Below, piece by piece: positions 24,201 to 37,000 of a stretch of DNA of 64,000 bases. Location of the stretch: positions 6,572,303-6,636,302 of the forward strand of contig SSBO01000009.1 of NCBI GenBank assembly GCA_005281725.1, written 5' to 3'. The translations under genes were made by a program, and so were the position numbers. The notes under the pieces were generated by a model, which was given only the letters and a program-made list of their open reading frames with translations, was not told the origin of the DNA and made no database searches. Within the stretch, counting starts at the first letter, position 1; every line of letters begins with the position of its first letter. Source of the stretch: Wuchereria bancrofti (taxonomy: Eukaryota; Nematoda; Chromadorea; Rhabditida; Onchocercidae).

Positions 24201-27200
24201 GATTTAAAAGGACAATTTCAAGAAGTAGCATGAATACAAAATTCTGACATCATTTGAATAAATGAGAAGACAGATATGACAACTAACTGTGAAGCATATA
24301 GTTCTAGGAGGTTCAGCGGACTTCTCAAAAAATGGTGGCGATAACTGGCCTTCCGCATTATTTCTGTTCGAAAACTGGAAACCTGAATAAAGTGAAAAGT
24401 GAGTTTTTGAAAAATTCATTGTTACCCCTCAGGAGTTTTTCTCTACAGTTCATAATTAAGGTATTATATTAGAATATTGAATCAATTGATTGATTTATCC
24501 GTTAAATCATCTTAAGGATTTCTAGAAAACGCTAATAAATAATTATTTTTAGTGAATGCTAGCTGTTTTTCACACTAAATCATGATATGCATCATTCGTA
24601 TCATTCCTAGCAGCTGCATTTTCTCTTTATCAGTATATTGAAATCAAAAAAAAGAAAAAATGGCAGAAAGAAGTACTACATTAGTGGACAAAGAAGAGTT
24701 CAGGAATAATTAGATATTCTAAGTATCTTATTGCAAGGTTATTCAATTGTTGCAATTGTTGTAAATGTTGCAATTGTTGATTGATTTATCCGTTAGTTCA
24801 TTTTAAGGATTTCTAAAAAACACTAAATAATAATAAAAACACTAAATAATTAGTAATTTACCTTGAGAATTATTCATAGCCTCAAATTCTTTGGTTTCTT
24901 TCACTCGCCAATTCCTTCGCATAGTACCAATACCAGTCGTAAGGCTGTCCTCAATAACTGTTTGTTTTTTCCTGACCCCAATCACTTTCTTATCACGCAA
25001 CTTCTTGCTTTCTATTGATTCGTAATTTGTGAACTCGCCATCATCAGACGAAATAGATCGCGATGATAGTTGGCTGTCCGCGTTCGAAGGTGTGTTGGAA
25101 TTCTGCTAAGTTACAATCTTTCAATTATTAGAAGTTCTAATTGTCAGGAAAGTGTTAAAAGGAATTTTCGAAATTAAACTTAAAAAAATAAAGCGAAAAC
25201 AAATGATTATGTAAATCGAAGGATTGTTGACTGTTTTTCAAAAACTGTAACCAAATTGAAAGAAATTCTGCCCCTGAACCACTGAAATAATTTCTTAAAA
25301 GAATGAATTTTAGGAGATTACTAATCGATCTTAACAGTCCTGAAGATTACTTTGCACAATGAATGAATCGTAGATGAGCAATTGACAGGAGCTGTCGAAG
25401 CACGACGGAAACCATTTGCAGATGTATAAGTGAATGATTGCAAATGTGTGGCATTTAAATGTGGCACTGTTGAACATCGGATGGAAACGTCATTTGAGCT
25501 GGTGAAAGAACGTCGTTTAGTTTCCATGTAAGCACCACAAAAACAGCACGATCGTGAAGTTTGATTCTCAAGATCACGTTGTTGTGAAGATATTGTGCAA
25601 CCTGGTACCATTACACGTGGACGTGGTAGTTGAAATTGTTGGGTGTAATCGACTGCATGCGGTTGGACTATAACATCAACACAAAATCGAAATAAGTGTA
25701 CAAAATAAGATAAGTTGTAAATATTTCGTAAAGTCGATGAGATTAACCGATGAAGTCATTCGACGAGTCAGTCGACTTTGCTCTCCTACGACAGATCCAA
25801 TTGCAGATTTACAACCTTTAATGCTTAGTACCTTTAATGCTACGTGGTCGTCGCTGATAAATTAAGTGTAAGCTTCCTGGAGAAGGAGCTGATCAGACTT
25901 AGTCCATCCTTTTAAAGATAACTACTCATTTCAGTCTATGAAATAAATCAATTTAGTGATTCGGTTAATAAGACTCGGAATTATGAATCTGTTCAATTCG
26001 ACAATTGAAAGAAAAAAACAAGCCTTGTTGATTGATATGATTTGTATAGGTGTGAGGTTGATGATAGGATTGAGATGGATGGTTTACAAGTGTGCATCTG
26101 TGATTTTCAATGCAATGGAAATAGTTACGACCGCTTGGTACTACGATATTTGGTTTTTGTTGTATGTACTGTTGAGGATACATAACTGTTTGACATCTAA
26201 GATTAGTGAGTATAAAATGAATTTTTTTTCTATGTTTTAATCACATATTACTACTAACTACTAATTGTAAAGATGGATTCATCAGAAATGAAATGAAATT
26301 ATAAAATTTTTGTCTTTTGTTTCTGATACATAACTATTTAACATCTAAGAATAGCAAAATTAAAATAATTCAGAAATTAACTTTCTAGCACATTATTGAA
26401 TGGTACCTTGGTAAAGGTGTTTGTCCAAGTAATGACGACTGACAATTGGTACCGTAGAAAACTATATCTTTTCCACTACCAACAGGAAATGAAGATGTTT
26501 GACTTTGACGTATTCCATTGTTCGATACTCCTTGCGCTTTACTGTATTGATACATTTGCGGGAATGGAAACAAATTCGAGGTGCTATTGGCTAGCTGAAA
26601 TTAATGTCATTTTGACATAGATACATTCTATAAAAAATTTATAAAATAGTAATCAAAACTGATTAATTATCGATTCCAATACAAGGGCTTAATTAGTAGA
26701 TTTAGCATATTAGTGAAAAAAGTAAGTTTGTTACGACTATCGCATTTTTTCCACAAACCCTTCTGATACATTAACGTCGAATTATCTGATACTCTGAAGC
26801 CTTATATGTCTATCATTTTATTTACCTGTAAGCTACGGAGATTGTTGAATAATTCATCGATCCGATTAGATATTTGTGCTAATTTAATACTGAACTTTGT
26901 ATCTAATGCTTTCAAACTGTTTCCGATTTCCCTGAAACGACTTCATTTAAGGTTTTAACACTTCTTTGTACTTACTGCATTTATCGTGTTGCATGTACTT
27001 CATTTAAGCATGATTGCACTGCATCCGTGTCATTTTTTCTTGAAAAAAAATTTTTCTTAAAAATGTGTTAATTATTATCAGCTAACAAATTTCTTAAAAA
27101 TCAATATACATGCAAAATCAGTGCTGAAAAATTATGCAAATATTCTCTATATAATCATTAATTTATTTAGATGTCAAAAACATTTGCTTTTATACTCGTT

Positions 27201-30200
27201 GAAAAAATTGGAACGAAAAAAAAAAGAACCAACCGATTGGATGACAACTGCATGCTAATTGCCGGAAACATTGTTCTTATCTTCATCGACTTATTATCAT
27301 TGCCATTATAATCGATATTATTAATATCAATATTATTATCCGAAATTTCGTTAATTTGACTGATTTGGTCGTTGTAACCTAACATTAGAAATTGCGAATT
27401 ATTAACAAGCATTCCATTTGACACATCTGAGGGTATCGGATATTGAAAATCAGTCTGAATGTGCATGTCAACATTTGCAACATAGGTTGTCTCATCCTCT
27501 TTGCCAGTTACTTGGATAATGTACTGTTCATCCATCGCAAGCTATAATAATATCGTTCCAGGCAAACAACTATTTTGGTATTAGCACTCAATAGCAAACA
27601 ATTGCTGAATGATGTTACAGTTCGTCATCATATCGGTGTCTTTTCAATTCTAAATCTTTTTTAATAATAATTAGTTCTTATGACTTTAGAACTAATTAAC
27701 CTAATTATTACGTCGTAAACGAAAGACAAATAAGCGCATTGCAATATTTCTTCTTTCATCTACACACAATCACGCCTTGTTTACTTATTGCATTCCAAAA
27801 ATTCACTAAATCCATCACATTTTTTTCTTTAATTATCTAATCCTTGTTGTAAGTAATTTGCTGCTCTGAATTAAATCATCAGTTTTACTTAAATACTGTG
27901 TGCAGCAATCTTTAGAATAATTGCAAATCAAGAAATGAAATAACAATAATTTTTGTTCTAAACAAAAACAATTATTGCAAAAGAAGAAAAAAGTGTGACC
28001 TTTGCAGCATGAATTCCATCTTCAATTAGATTCTTTCGGTTTACGTTGCATTTAAATGCTGCAGCTAATGTATACAAAACTGCTGGAGGCTGGAACAAGA
28101 ATTTATTACTCGTTAAATTGACTTGTTTCTGGCAGTATTTTGCAGCTTCTGGAAATACAAATTCTTACCTGATCGGAAAGATCGAAGAGATGGTGAACAT
28201 CGCAATATAATGTCTGACCATAATCAATCAGAAATACCATACAACAACTTTTCTGATTATCAAAATTGCTAGCTACCGCTCTGCAACAATCATATTTATT
28301 TGGCAAATAGTTAAAGAAGTAGTTAATTCTCTATACGGAGTAGTACAAAAAGAATATATTTAAAAGTAGTTGATTACAAATAAGTTCTACACCAAATGCA
28401 CCATGAAATCAATATTGTACAAGTAAAAAGTTAATACCATTGTAAATATGAATACAGCAAACAATTCATTATGAAAATATTTTGCGCACTTTTTGAAAGC
28501 GTCCCATAAAATAAATCTTGATGTATAAAAACAAGATTTTAACGCTTCAAACTACTTTAATTTAAATTTAATATGCAAATTTTGCTATTCTCTAATTTCA
28601 ATCTTGACATAAGATTGGAATTAGAGAAAAATTACATGGCACAAGTTATTCTTCTTTTTCTGATCTTCCTTATAATTTGACCAACCGGTAATAATGAGAC
28701 TGTTTGTGTACTGAGCGTTGAATATGTGCAATGCAGGCCAGTGAACGCTTGTCTTCAATGTATGGCCATAAACCGTTGGATGGTATTACTATTTGCTTAA
28801 AGTATGACTATTATTTTGTTAACATTGACTCAGGAAAACTAAAATAAGATTTTCTCAATTATTGTATTGCTGAACAGCCAGAAAATAAAATAAAGCAGCA
28901 TTGAGCCGACGTTGATAAGCATAGCTGTCCTCAATTTGAGAAGGCACCAAAAAGGCTAGATAAAGAGGATTTGATAAGCTGATAATCTCTGAAAACTGAC
29001 AGCTGGTAATCCTTTGACAAATGAGATGTATAAAAAAGTTTCTGTAAATTTAAATAAATGCCTATATTCCCTTTTTTGAAATCTTTATATACGGATTCAA
29101 GTTCGTACAGGTTACTCAAACAAATTTAATAGAGTATATAATGCAGGTTGAATTGTTGAATCTAAAATTTAAAAAAATAAATGAAATATCCTATGAAATT
29201 CTTGAGGCTTGAGTTACAAATAAATAGCTGGTTCCTAGGGAATGACACTTGGAAGTGGAAATGACACTCGTACATTCTTCAATGTCATTTCTCTATTAAT
29301 AAAGGACCCTGTGTTAAATATTTGAAAATTGCTAGTGTTTCTGATATGTACAAATGATTGTCAGGCTTATGAATATCTAAAAACTTTTTTTTTTTTGAAT
29401 TTAGGTAAAAACAACCTTGCTAATGATGGAACAAGCAGAAGCATCACGAAGCCAATAATAACTTTGGGTGATCTTTTCTGTGACTCGTACAGTCAATGTA
29501 ACCGGTAAAGAATATCCCAGAGTAAACCTGTTGAATGAAAACGTTGATGGACAATATAGTGGACAAACAGGTTGATTGAGAGAAGAAATTTCTGGTAAGC
29601 CCTGCAAGACAGAAGATTTTTAGTGATAAATGTACTCGGTTATCATTCAGTTCGGATATCTTTGATGTAGCTGGACAACTTCTGATATTAATATTGGAAA
29701 CCATTCCATTTCATATCATTTACTCATTGAGTTGTCAACAGAATAAATTTTACTTTGGAAAAATTAATACATGATTAGAAATAGTTCTTATTTGTATTTA
29801 AAACATCTTTATCAACAATCAATTTTTATCAACTTATTAATTGTAATCCATCACTTAGTTTTCATCGTCAGATCAATAAAGTTACTAATTGATTGATATG
29901 AAAAAATCTGATTTGGATATTTTTAATTTTGTTGCCTTGCAAAATACTGTTGAAATACAAGAGATTTCTGCACTATTTCAAATACTCAATGTAACAGTTC
30001 TATTAATTCATTACTCATTAATTCGGATTGACTAGTATGCTAAAAACCCGATGTTTTATTTAATATGGTCAAGACACTATCAGTAGATTTTTGTTGAACT
30101 CAATCTTATTGTTATCAGTGACACTTCGTTTCTCGTCTTCTAACTAAAAAGTCTGTTCTGTTCTGCTCATTAATTTGCATATGAAAGAATGCATTACCCA

Positions 30201-33200
30201 TTTGCAGAATATTTCATCACGTACTGATATTCCACCAAAAACTCGAGCTAAAAGAGGTAGTGGATATGGCGAATTCACAAAACTTGGGTAATAGCCATCC
30301 TTTGATAGTGATAAAGATTGACCTAAATCAGTTACCAAATGCAGTATCAAATATAGATCCTTATCAAATAATTGTCTGGTAATAGTCATAATCAAAATTA
30401 AACGAAATGTAGCAGTCATAATCAAAATTAATCGTAATCAAATTACGAGATTTTTCTTTAACAGCTTGTTTTAAGTTGTTTTCCTATCCAATCCTCATCC
30501 CAAAAATTGATTATTCTGAGGAAAATAAATCTAGCATTTCACGCATTTTTACAGTTTGCAGTGCAGTAGATGACTTCTAAATGATATCATTTTAAAATCT
30601 TAGAAGAGGAACTTATCTTGGTAGGAAGATGATAACGCAAATATGCATGTGGAACCAATATTTAGCATCGAGAAGTGATCCATGTTACAACTAACCAAAC
30701 TTTCATAACCAATACGACAATTTGCCAATACCAAAGGTATTGCCATTGGTGGCATTGAATGAAGTTGTGCGGGCAATAAGTAAATCGAACGCTGATCAAC
30801 AAATTCGGTTTGTCCAATATCGATTAGGTACATCTTAAAAATGGCAAGTACTGAGCAAGCTGATCTCTTAACGGATCACTTTATATTCTTTTCGCATTAA
30901 TTTATCCTGAAAATTCAACATGCATTGTGGGAGATCTGCAATATCGAACATAAGAAATGTTTAGAGACCGTTTCAAAGCAAGGAAGAGCGTTTTATTTAA
31001 AAAACAAAGTAGTCTCCGAATTATTTAAAAGTTGATAGATCATGTCATGATAAGATATTTAGGAAGCAAATGGCATTGCTCGAAGAAATCATTTAGCATA
31101 ACCATTTCATATCTGAGGAATATATCAAGAAGAAAATGATTTCATTGCAAATCTCAAAAGTAAACAAAAAAATACACAAATGTTCTGCGATGCTTTTGAA
31201 CAAAAAGGTGAGAGACATTGTTTTAGAGTTTTCCATTCCAGAGTTCGTATTTATGGATCATATCTTCATAAGAATATATGAATAGAATTGAATTTCGTTT
31301 TTATGACCAAAGTAGAGATAATTTCGTCATATAAATAAGATAAAAAAAAGTAAAAAAGAACCTTTCTAACCAAATGTTTAGGAAAAGGAAACATCACTTG
31401 AATGGATCACTGTTTAATAAATATGATCCGATAATCTACTCGAATTTGAACCAAAATTTTCAGTTTATTTGAATCTACCGGTTATAGCATGCTAAAAGAG
31501 GTGATATGAGAATGATTAAGTTAGGGTGGTTGACAATGTAATGTTTCGAAATCGCCAGAAAGGAACACTTCAAAAGATTTGAAGATGGACGATAATGAAG
31601 AACTACACAGTCCTCATTATTGATAACTTATTTAAAAGGCTGATTGGATCGTAACCAAGTTTATATGGGCCCATAGCCTGGGCTTATTTGGTCATTTCAT
31701 GAATAGCTCATATACTAAAGAATAATATTTGAAAGAAGATGAATTAGTTGAAGAAAAAATATTTTTTTTAACCAGCAAATCTTACGTCAAAAGAACTTTC
31801 GGCTAAATCTAGTGCTATCTATTCATCGATTCAAGTAAATCTATTGACTTATTGATTTCCAAAATAAATGATACTTATAAATGAGAGAAACGGTAAAGGT
31901 AAGGTGAAAGTAATAAGGTATACTGCACTGAAGCACTATTGATACTGGAGAGAATATGGAGGAACCATGGATACAAGGAGGATGACAAGCGAAAATATTG
32001 ACATACGATCATAAATTACGGTTAGAGAACCAGTAAGAAATAGAATTACTGAAATGTCTTCGAGAGATAAATCAAAGCACAAGAAAATAAGATCTATTAT
32101 TGAAGCATGCTGAAAACTACAGTTCTTCGGGAATAACACAACTGAGTAAAATGCATTATTTCGCAGTTCAAATCTGTTCGTTTTGAAGTAAGTTATAGAT
32201 TTGCATGTTTCTTAAATCTCCAAAGTTTCAGGAATAAAAAGTTAGAAAAAACAGCATCAACCTGCCACTGTGTAGCCATCTGCCAGTTAAAATACATATG
32301 AGCACATACACCACGAGCCAAAACATCACTGTCTTGTCGACGTATTAAATAAACATCTCCTTAAAAAAAAAATACTTTTGGTCATACTTCTGATATTTGT
32401 CTCTTTTGGTTCATTCAACATTTAATAGACCAGAAATCGTCCAAGAAATCAAAAAAGCTATTTGAACTTGAAAAAACTATGAAAATTTGAGGGAAAAAAG
32501 AGAAATTAAACAATCATCAAATTTTTTTAAAGAATAACAAGATTACTTAATAATATGCTATTGCATTTTATTGATAATTTAGATACGCAGGTAGTCAGAC
32601 ACACATAAATGAGGGAATCGAATATTTTTTCGCTGAAAGTTCAAAAATAGAATTTGTTAAGATTTGGAAGCCATTAAAAGTTTCGAAATAAATTCCAATA
32701 AAATAACTGAAATGCTAAAATTACATTAGATTTGAAGGACTTTAAAAAAAGACAAAATTGCTCACCAATATTAATTTTATTTGATGTTGCTGTACATAAC
32801 ATTACTTGTCTAATGTCGAATAGAAAATTTTCCAGTGCACTGTATATCCCATCAAGGTTTTGTGGTCTTACATACAAACAGTTCTCTTTTCGGTCCACGT
32901 GTAGAACGGTACCTTTCACGGGATAGTCGTAAGGTAACATATGACGTGGATTCGAAATGGTATTACAACGTAACTTTAATAGCACTACAAACAAATAAAT
33001 ATATAACATAATCAATTCAGTGGCTCTTCTTAGTTTACATAATTTGTACAGTTCGCTTACTGTAAAATAATGATTGCGGGAAAATCGTAGAAGCTTCTTT
33101 ACAGTTCAATAAATAAGGTGAACAGAGCTATACGAAGTGATCTTACCGTCCCATTCTTCTAATCATTTTTTCAATCCACCTGTTGGAGGGTCAAAACTAG

Positions 33201-34053
33201 CCAGACATTATTATCACACCGCCCTGTCTTCTTAATCCATGCTAACACTGAGCAGTACTATTTTTCCGTGTCGCCTTATTTTGTTTTTTTTTTTGAAGTA
33301 TTTCTTTAAATTAATTTTTGTTGTGAGATTTCTTAAAACATCTCTAATCACTTTTTTTTCACTACTATAAGGTATTTTGTTATCATTCATACTAAAGTAT
33401 AACATAACAGTAAAAAAAGCTTGTATTTTTGCAATGAGAATGAATCATGTTAAACATACCCATTTTTCTTGGGTATTCTCCATTTTCACGCTTAAAAATA
33501 AAGCGTGAAGGTAGAATACAATCAGTAGTTTCGTGATTGTCCGAATTGCAATTCAAGCAACCTAACTTTTCTACACACAGATTCATCGAAAAATGTTGAT
33601 AATCCTTGAAATGATAGGAATTTCTAATCAAATATTCAGTTATCAGTAAATCATATTCCCGGTTGCTATTGTTTTTACAGCAAGCTTGAAATCATGTTAG
33701 CAAATAGATTTTAAAAAAACTTGTTCAATATCAAATTTTCTTTATACACTCTATGTGCGGCTACCATCATTCCACACTCACACGCAAATCAAATACTTTC
33801 CGATAATTTTACTAATTTCAAAACCTTGACATGACAATTTTGACAAAACGATGACAACTTTGACAGTTGGGAAACGTAAGACAATCATGTAAAAGATAAT
33901 TTCGAAAATTGTGTATTAGGTGATTTCGACCTTATCGCTGAATTTAAAAAAAATTGAACTTGTATATCTTGAACTCACTTGATGACAGATGTCATCTTCT
34001 ATAAATTCTTCAATCCACAAAGCTCGACCATTTGTCCTCAAAGACTTTGCCAT
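21279..34053 (-). CDS. Large Tudor-domain protein with two CCHC zinc knuckles
   Basis: Probable RNA-pathway or germ-granule scaffold: Tudor domains bind methylated Arg/Lys on partners, and CCHC knuckles bind RNA (family knowledge; no function shown here). 26 exons join in phase to about 1286 aa: 34053-33979, 33604-33460, 32984-32766, 32359-32262, 30833-30613, 30375-30198, 29601-29416, 28795-28686, 28280-28169, 28089-28000, 27541-27234, 26931-26826, 26594-26407, 26196-26088, 25853-25832, 25667-25351, 25105-24862, 24382-24288, 24004-23944, 23750-23653, 23575-23465, 22994-22878, 22664-22575, 22374-22189, 21910-21752 and 21494-21279. CCHC-1 (CLNCNSDNHETTDC) is at residues 41-54. Tudor-like units: about 85-250 (MYLIDIGQTEFVD), about 330-470 (HYYRAVAS, VFLIDYGQTLYCD) and about 1095-1250 (AYCERFDAKFRA, EVFYIDYGNYEWV). 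A Ser/Asn/Gln-rich linker with a short helix (SLKALDTKFSIKLAQISNRI) lies between. CCHC-2 (CWICGKVGHLTRYC) is at 1000-1013. The exon 5 donor and the 25351 donor are weakest; the locus could be two genes split near 25320. Confidence 0.8.
22743..22947 (-). repeat. Duplicated exon fragment (exon 22 of the Tudor gene) in the adjacent intron
   Basis: AGAGGACTCATCACTCGTATAAA (shown as its parts AGAGGACTCATC and ACTCGTATAAA) at about 22744-22766 nearly repeats 22926-22948 inside the coding exon encoding YTSDESSNDE. The intronic copy is only about 23 bp and looks like a decayed remnant. Confidence 0.6.
24485..24855. repeat. Pair of diverged direct repeats in a Tudor-gene intron
   Basis: About 24485-24555 and 24778-24855 share TTGATTGATTTATCCGTTA, then AAGGATTTCTA-AAA-C-CTAA-TAAT, separated by about 290 bp. 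Both lie in the intron between the exons ending 24862 and starting 24382. No open frame is shared. Confidence 0.65.
26176..26353. repeat. Duplicated splice-acceptor region in the Tudor gene
   Basis: GGATACATAACTGTTTGACA-TCTAAGATTAG at 26176-26206, spanning the acceptor of the exon that starts at 26196, is repeated with few changes at about 26324-26353 within the upstream intron. The distal copy retains an AG, so it could act as a decoy or alternative acceptor. Confidence 0.6.
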
Positions 34054-37000
34054 TGTTTTAAGATGCAATCGCCCACAATACTGGAGTGAAATTATTCTGA
34101 AATTTTGATAACTAATTAAGGAGACACAGACTTGCATGAATTAATGGTGAGAGACAATCAGTTGATCACTTGTGTATTAGCAAAAGACAAAAAAAAAGAG
34201 CTAAAACTTACAAGTGAATTAAGGTAGGAGTGCTGATGAAAGAACTAATGAAAGGTGTGCAACCAAGTTGAAGAGTGCATGATACTAATGGAAAATGTAA
34301 GTGATAAGTCTATTGGCAGACAAGTTAGTTAGTTAGTTAGCAATTCAGTATGATCATGCACTCTTTCCTGAGTAGTGCAGCAAAGTATGCAAATTAGCCG
34401 GTGATTACTGCAGAATGTCCATAAGCTGACCGATAGTCTATTACTGCTGGAATAGATGGACAGGGATAGCTGATAAATGATTTAATAGAATACTAAAGAG
34501 AACAAAGACACTGATCCTTGAATTGAACAAAAAAAAAGGTAAAGTAAGCATTTGACATAGCAAAAACTAACACTAACAAAGGAATGACGAGTCATCTGTA
34601 GAAATCATAAAAATTTGCATAATCTGATATCATTAATTATTCTAAAGCCATTTTTTCTGTGATATGGGTGAGAAAATCTGATGGAGAAAAATGAAGCAAA
34701 AAGGGGCAAACATTTGCATATAGATTAGAATTTGAGATGGGACTATCAAGAACTACCAAGAAACTTTGGATTAAAGTTAGATGATGAAATTTATTACTGG
34801 CAGTAAATCAGTTCTATTCATTCTAAAACATTTACCTTAAAATATTTTGCTTTATTTTTTTAAAAAGGGATCTATTTCCAAAAAGATGTTGTAAAGAAGG
34901 AAATATATATGGTAGCCCTCTAATATCTAATATCCCACAATCGGTTATTGCAAGATGGCACCTAGGACAGTCTGACGCAATCCTATGAAATTGCAGCCTA
35001 GGACAGACAGTTCAATCGTTTTATTGTATTACTCTTCCAAGTTACCATTCCGTAAAAATTCATTGAAAATATAAGCCACATTGTTCTTCTTTTTCCTCTT
35101 GGACCTATCAGTTACTAACAGCACCAAAGCCAAAAGTCGAATACTTTAAATAACAATGCTTAAAGCTCTCTGCACTGGATTAATTTGTTGTTAAGTGAAT
35201 TTAAATAGAAATTAAAAATGGGGCGAAAGCACTTTCCATTGCTACAATGTTACGAAAATATAATCTCTACAGATTTACAAGAATTTGCTTGCTGAATCTC
35301 TCCAAACAATCAAATTATCTAAATCCAAAAAATATTTTTAAGTTGGGATGCTCAACATATCTACTGAATTAAATAGTAAAATTTTAATCGAAGAACTATC
35401 GGCATTACTATTACCGAATGGGAAAAATATGGGTAATGGTTGCTATTGGTTTTTAAACTAATTTGCGCCACATGATGCATTTCATAACCTTAAAAAATGA
35501 TCATTTTCATCCTTGAGTTACGAGAATTTATTTCCTTAATTAGATAGTAACTAAAGTAATTCATTTTATGCTCAGTAACCTCTTCCGAATCTCTTAGGAT
35601 TAGGAATAAAGCTATCAAATTATTTAATTTCAAATATTAAAGATGGAGTGGAACAAAATGTGATATTAGATGTTAGTCAGTTTAGCTGTATGAATTTAAT
35701 TATTATCGTTAATGTTAATCGTTGATTGCTATTATCATTTATAGACTATATGATGACACTTATGACAAGTTAAATATCAATTAATTGATTTGATTATAAA
35801 TGTGTAACGTGGTGATGAATGCCAATTATTTGGAATGATTTCACGAAATATTGAAATGAGTTTTAAAGAAATTTTTGAGTTGGTTTTTAAGGAGAAAAAG
35901 AAAAGAAGTTTTAATAGTATTTTGAATAAAAGGAATTTGGTAAAAATTTGAGCAAACACAACTCTTTAACAAGTTAATTTATTGATATGATAATTGATGC
36001 AATAATGAGTAACCAGCCCACCCCTTTGTTCTTATAAAAATTTCCTTAGTTCTACTTGCATAATTTTTTTGACTTTTTTTATTAATTTTCATAATTTTTT
36101 TATTGATTTTAACGGAAGCGAAATAATTTTAGGTGAAATATTTCAAATTTATTCTTGGAGAATTGCACACTAATCTTTGGGAAGTACTCGATTTCTTTAT
36201 TATGGATTTTAGAGAATTTGTCTAAAAAATGCTAAATTTGTGGAGAAAATTGTCTAAAAAATTTAAACCACTGATCATTGGATACGTCAATTTTATTGAG
36301 GTCTAGACATATTTGCAACGAAGATAGCAAGGATTTTAAGTAGTGAAGCAAAATAACTATTACATTTTCGAAAAGATGACAGCTTCCATTTCCATTTAAA
36401 CTTTGTCAAAAATAAACCACCCGGCTATTTAATCTTTCTCTTATTGGCTTCATTTATAGTCTCACTGTTTCGCAGATTCTTAGTGTGCTAGTCATTTTAA
36501 CTGAAGTAAGCGATTATTCAGTGATTTTCATATCATCAAAAACGGAAAAGGTTTCGCGTCATCAAAAATGTAATTTCCATAAGTTCTGTTTCATTGTATA
36601 TCACGATGCCAATCCACTGAACCATTCTGCTACATCCGTGACTCATCTGATGATCAAATTCTAATATCCGGAAGTGCAGAATGTTAGGTCTAATAAAAGT
36701 TTCGGATTTTCAAAGTTGGGGATCTGACTTCATGAATGAGAGCTCTAATCTCGAAGTTTGTTATTTCAAAATTTGCATTCATTCGGGAATTTTATTGTCA
36801 ATATGATTCTGCTAATATCACTTTCAAGCAACAATGCTAGCTATCTTATTATCACAAAATCGGCTCTTTACAAACTCTCAACAACTGGCCAAATTGGTTA
36901 TAGCAAATGGAGTAGAAGAATGGGAAGGATGCAATAAAATTGAAAGCTATCAATAAATGTGCCCAGTGATAGTTTATGCTTCAGATTAGAAAATAAAAGA

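Noticed and set aside
26990..27045. Small minus-strand exon (NDTDAVQSCLNE) in the Tudor gene
   Set aside because: Its outgoing phase does not fit the next exon, whereas skipping it gives perfect phase.
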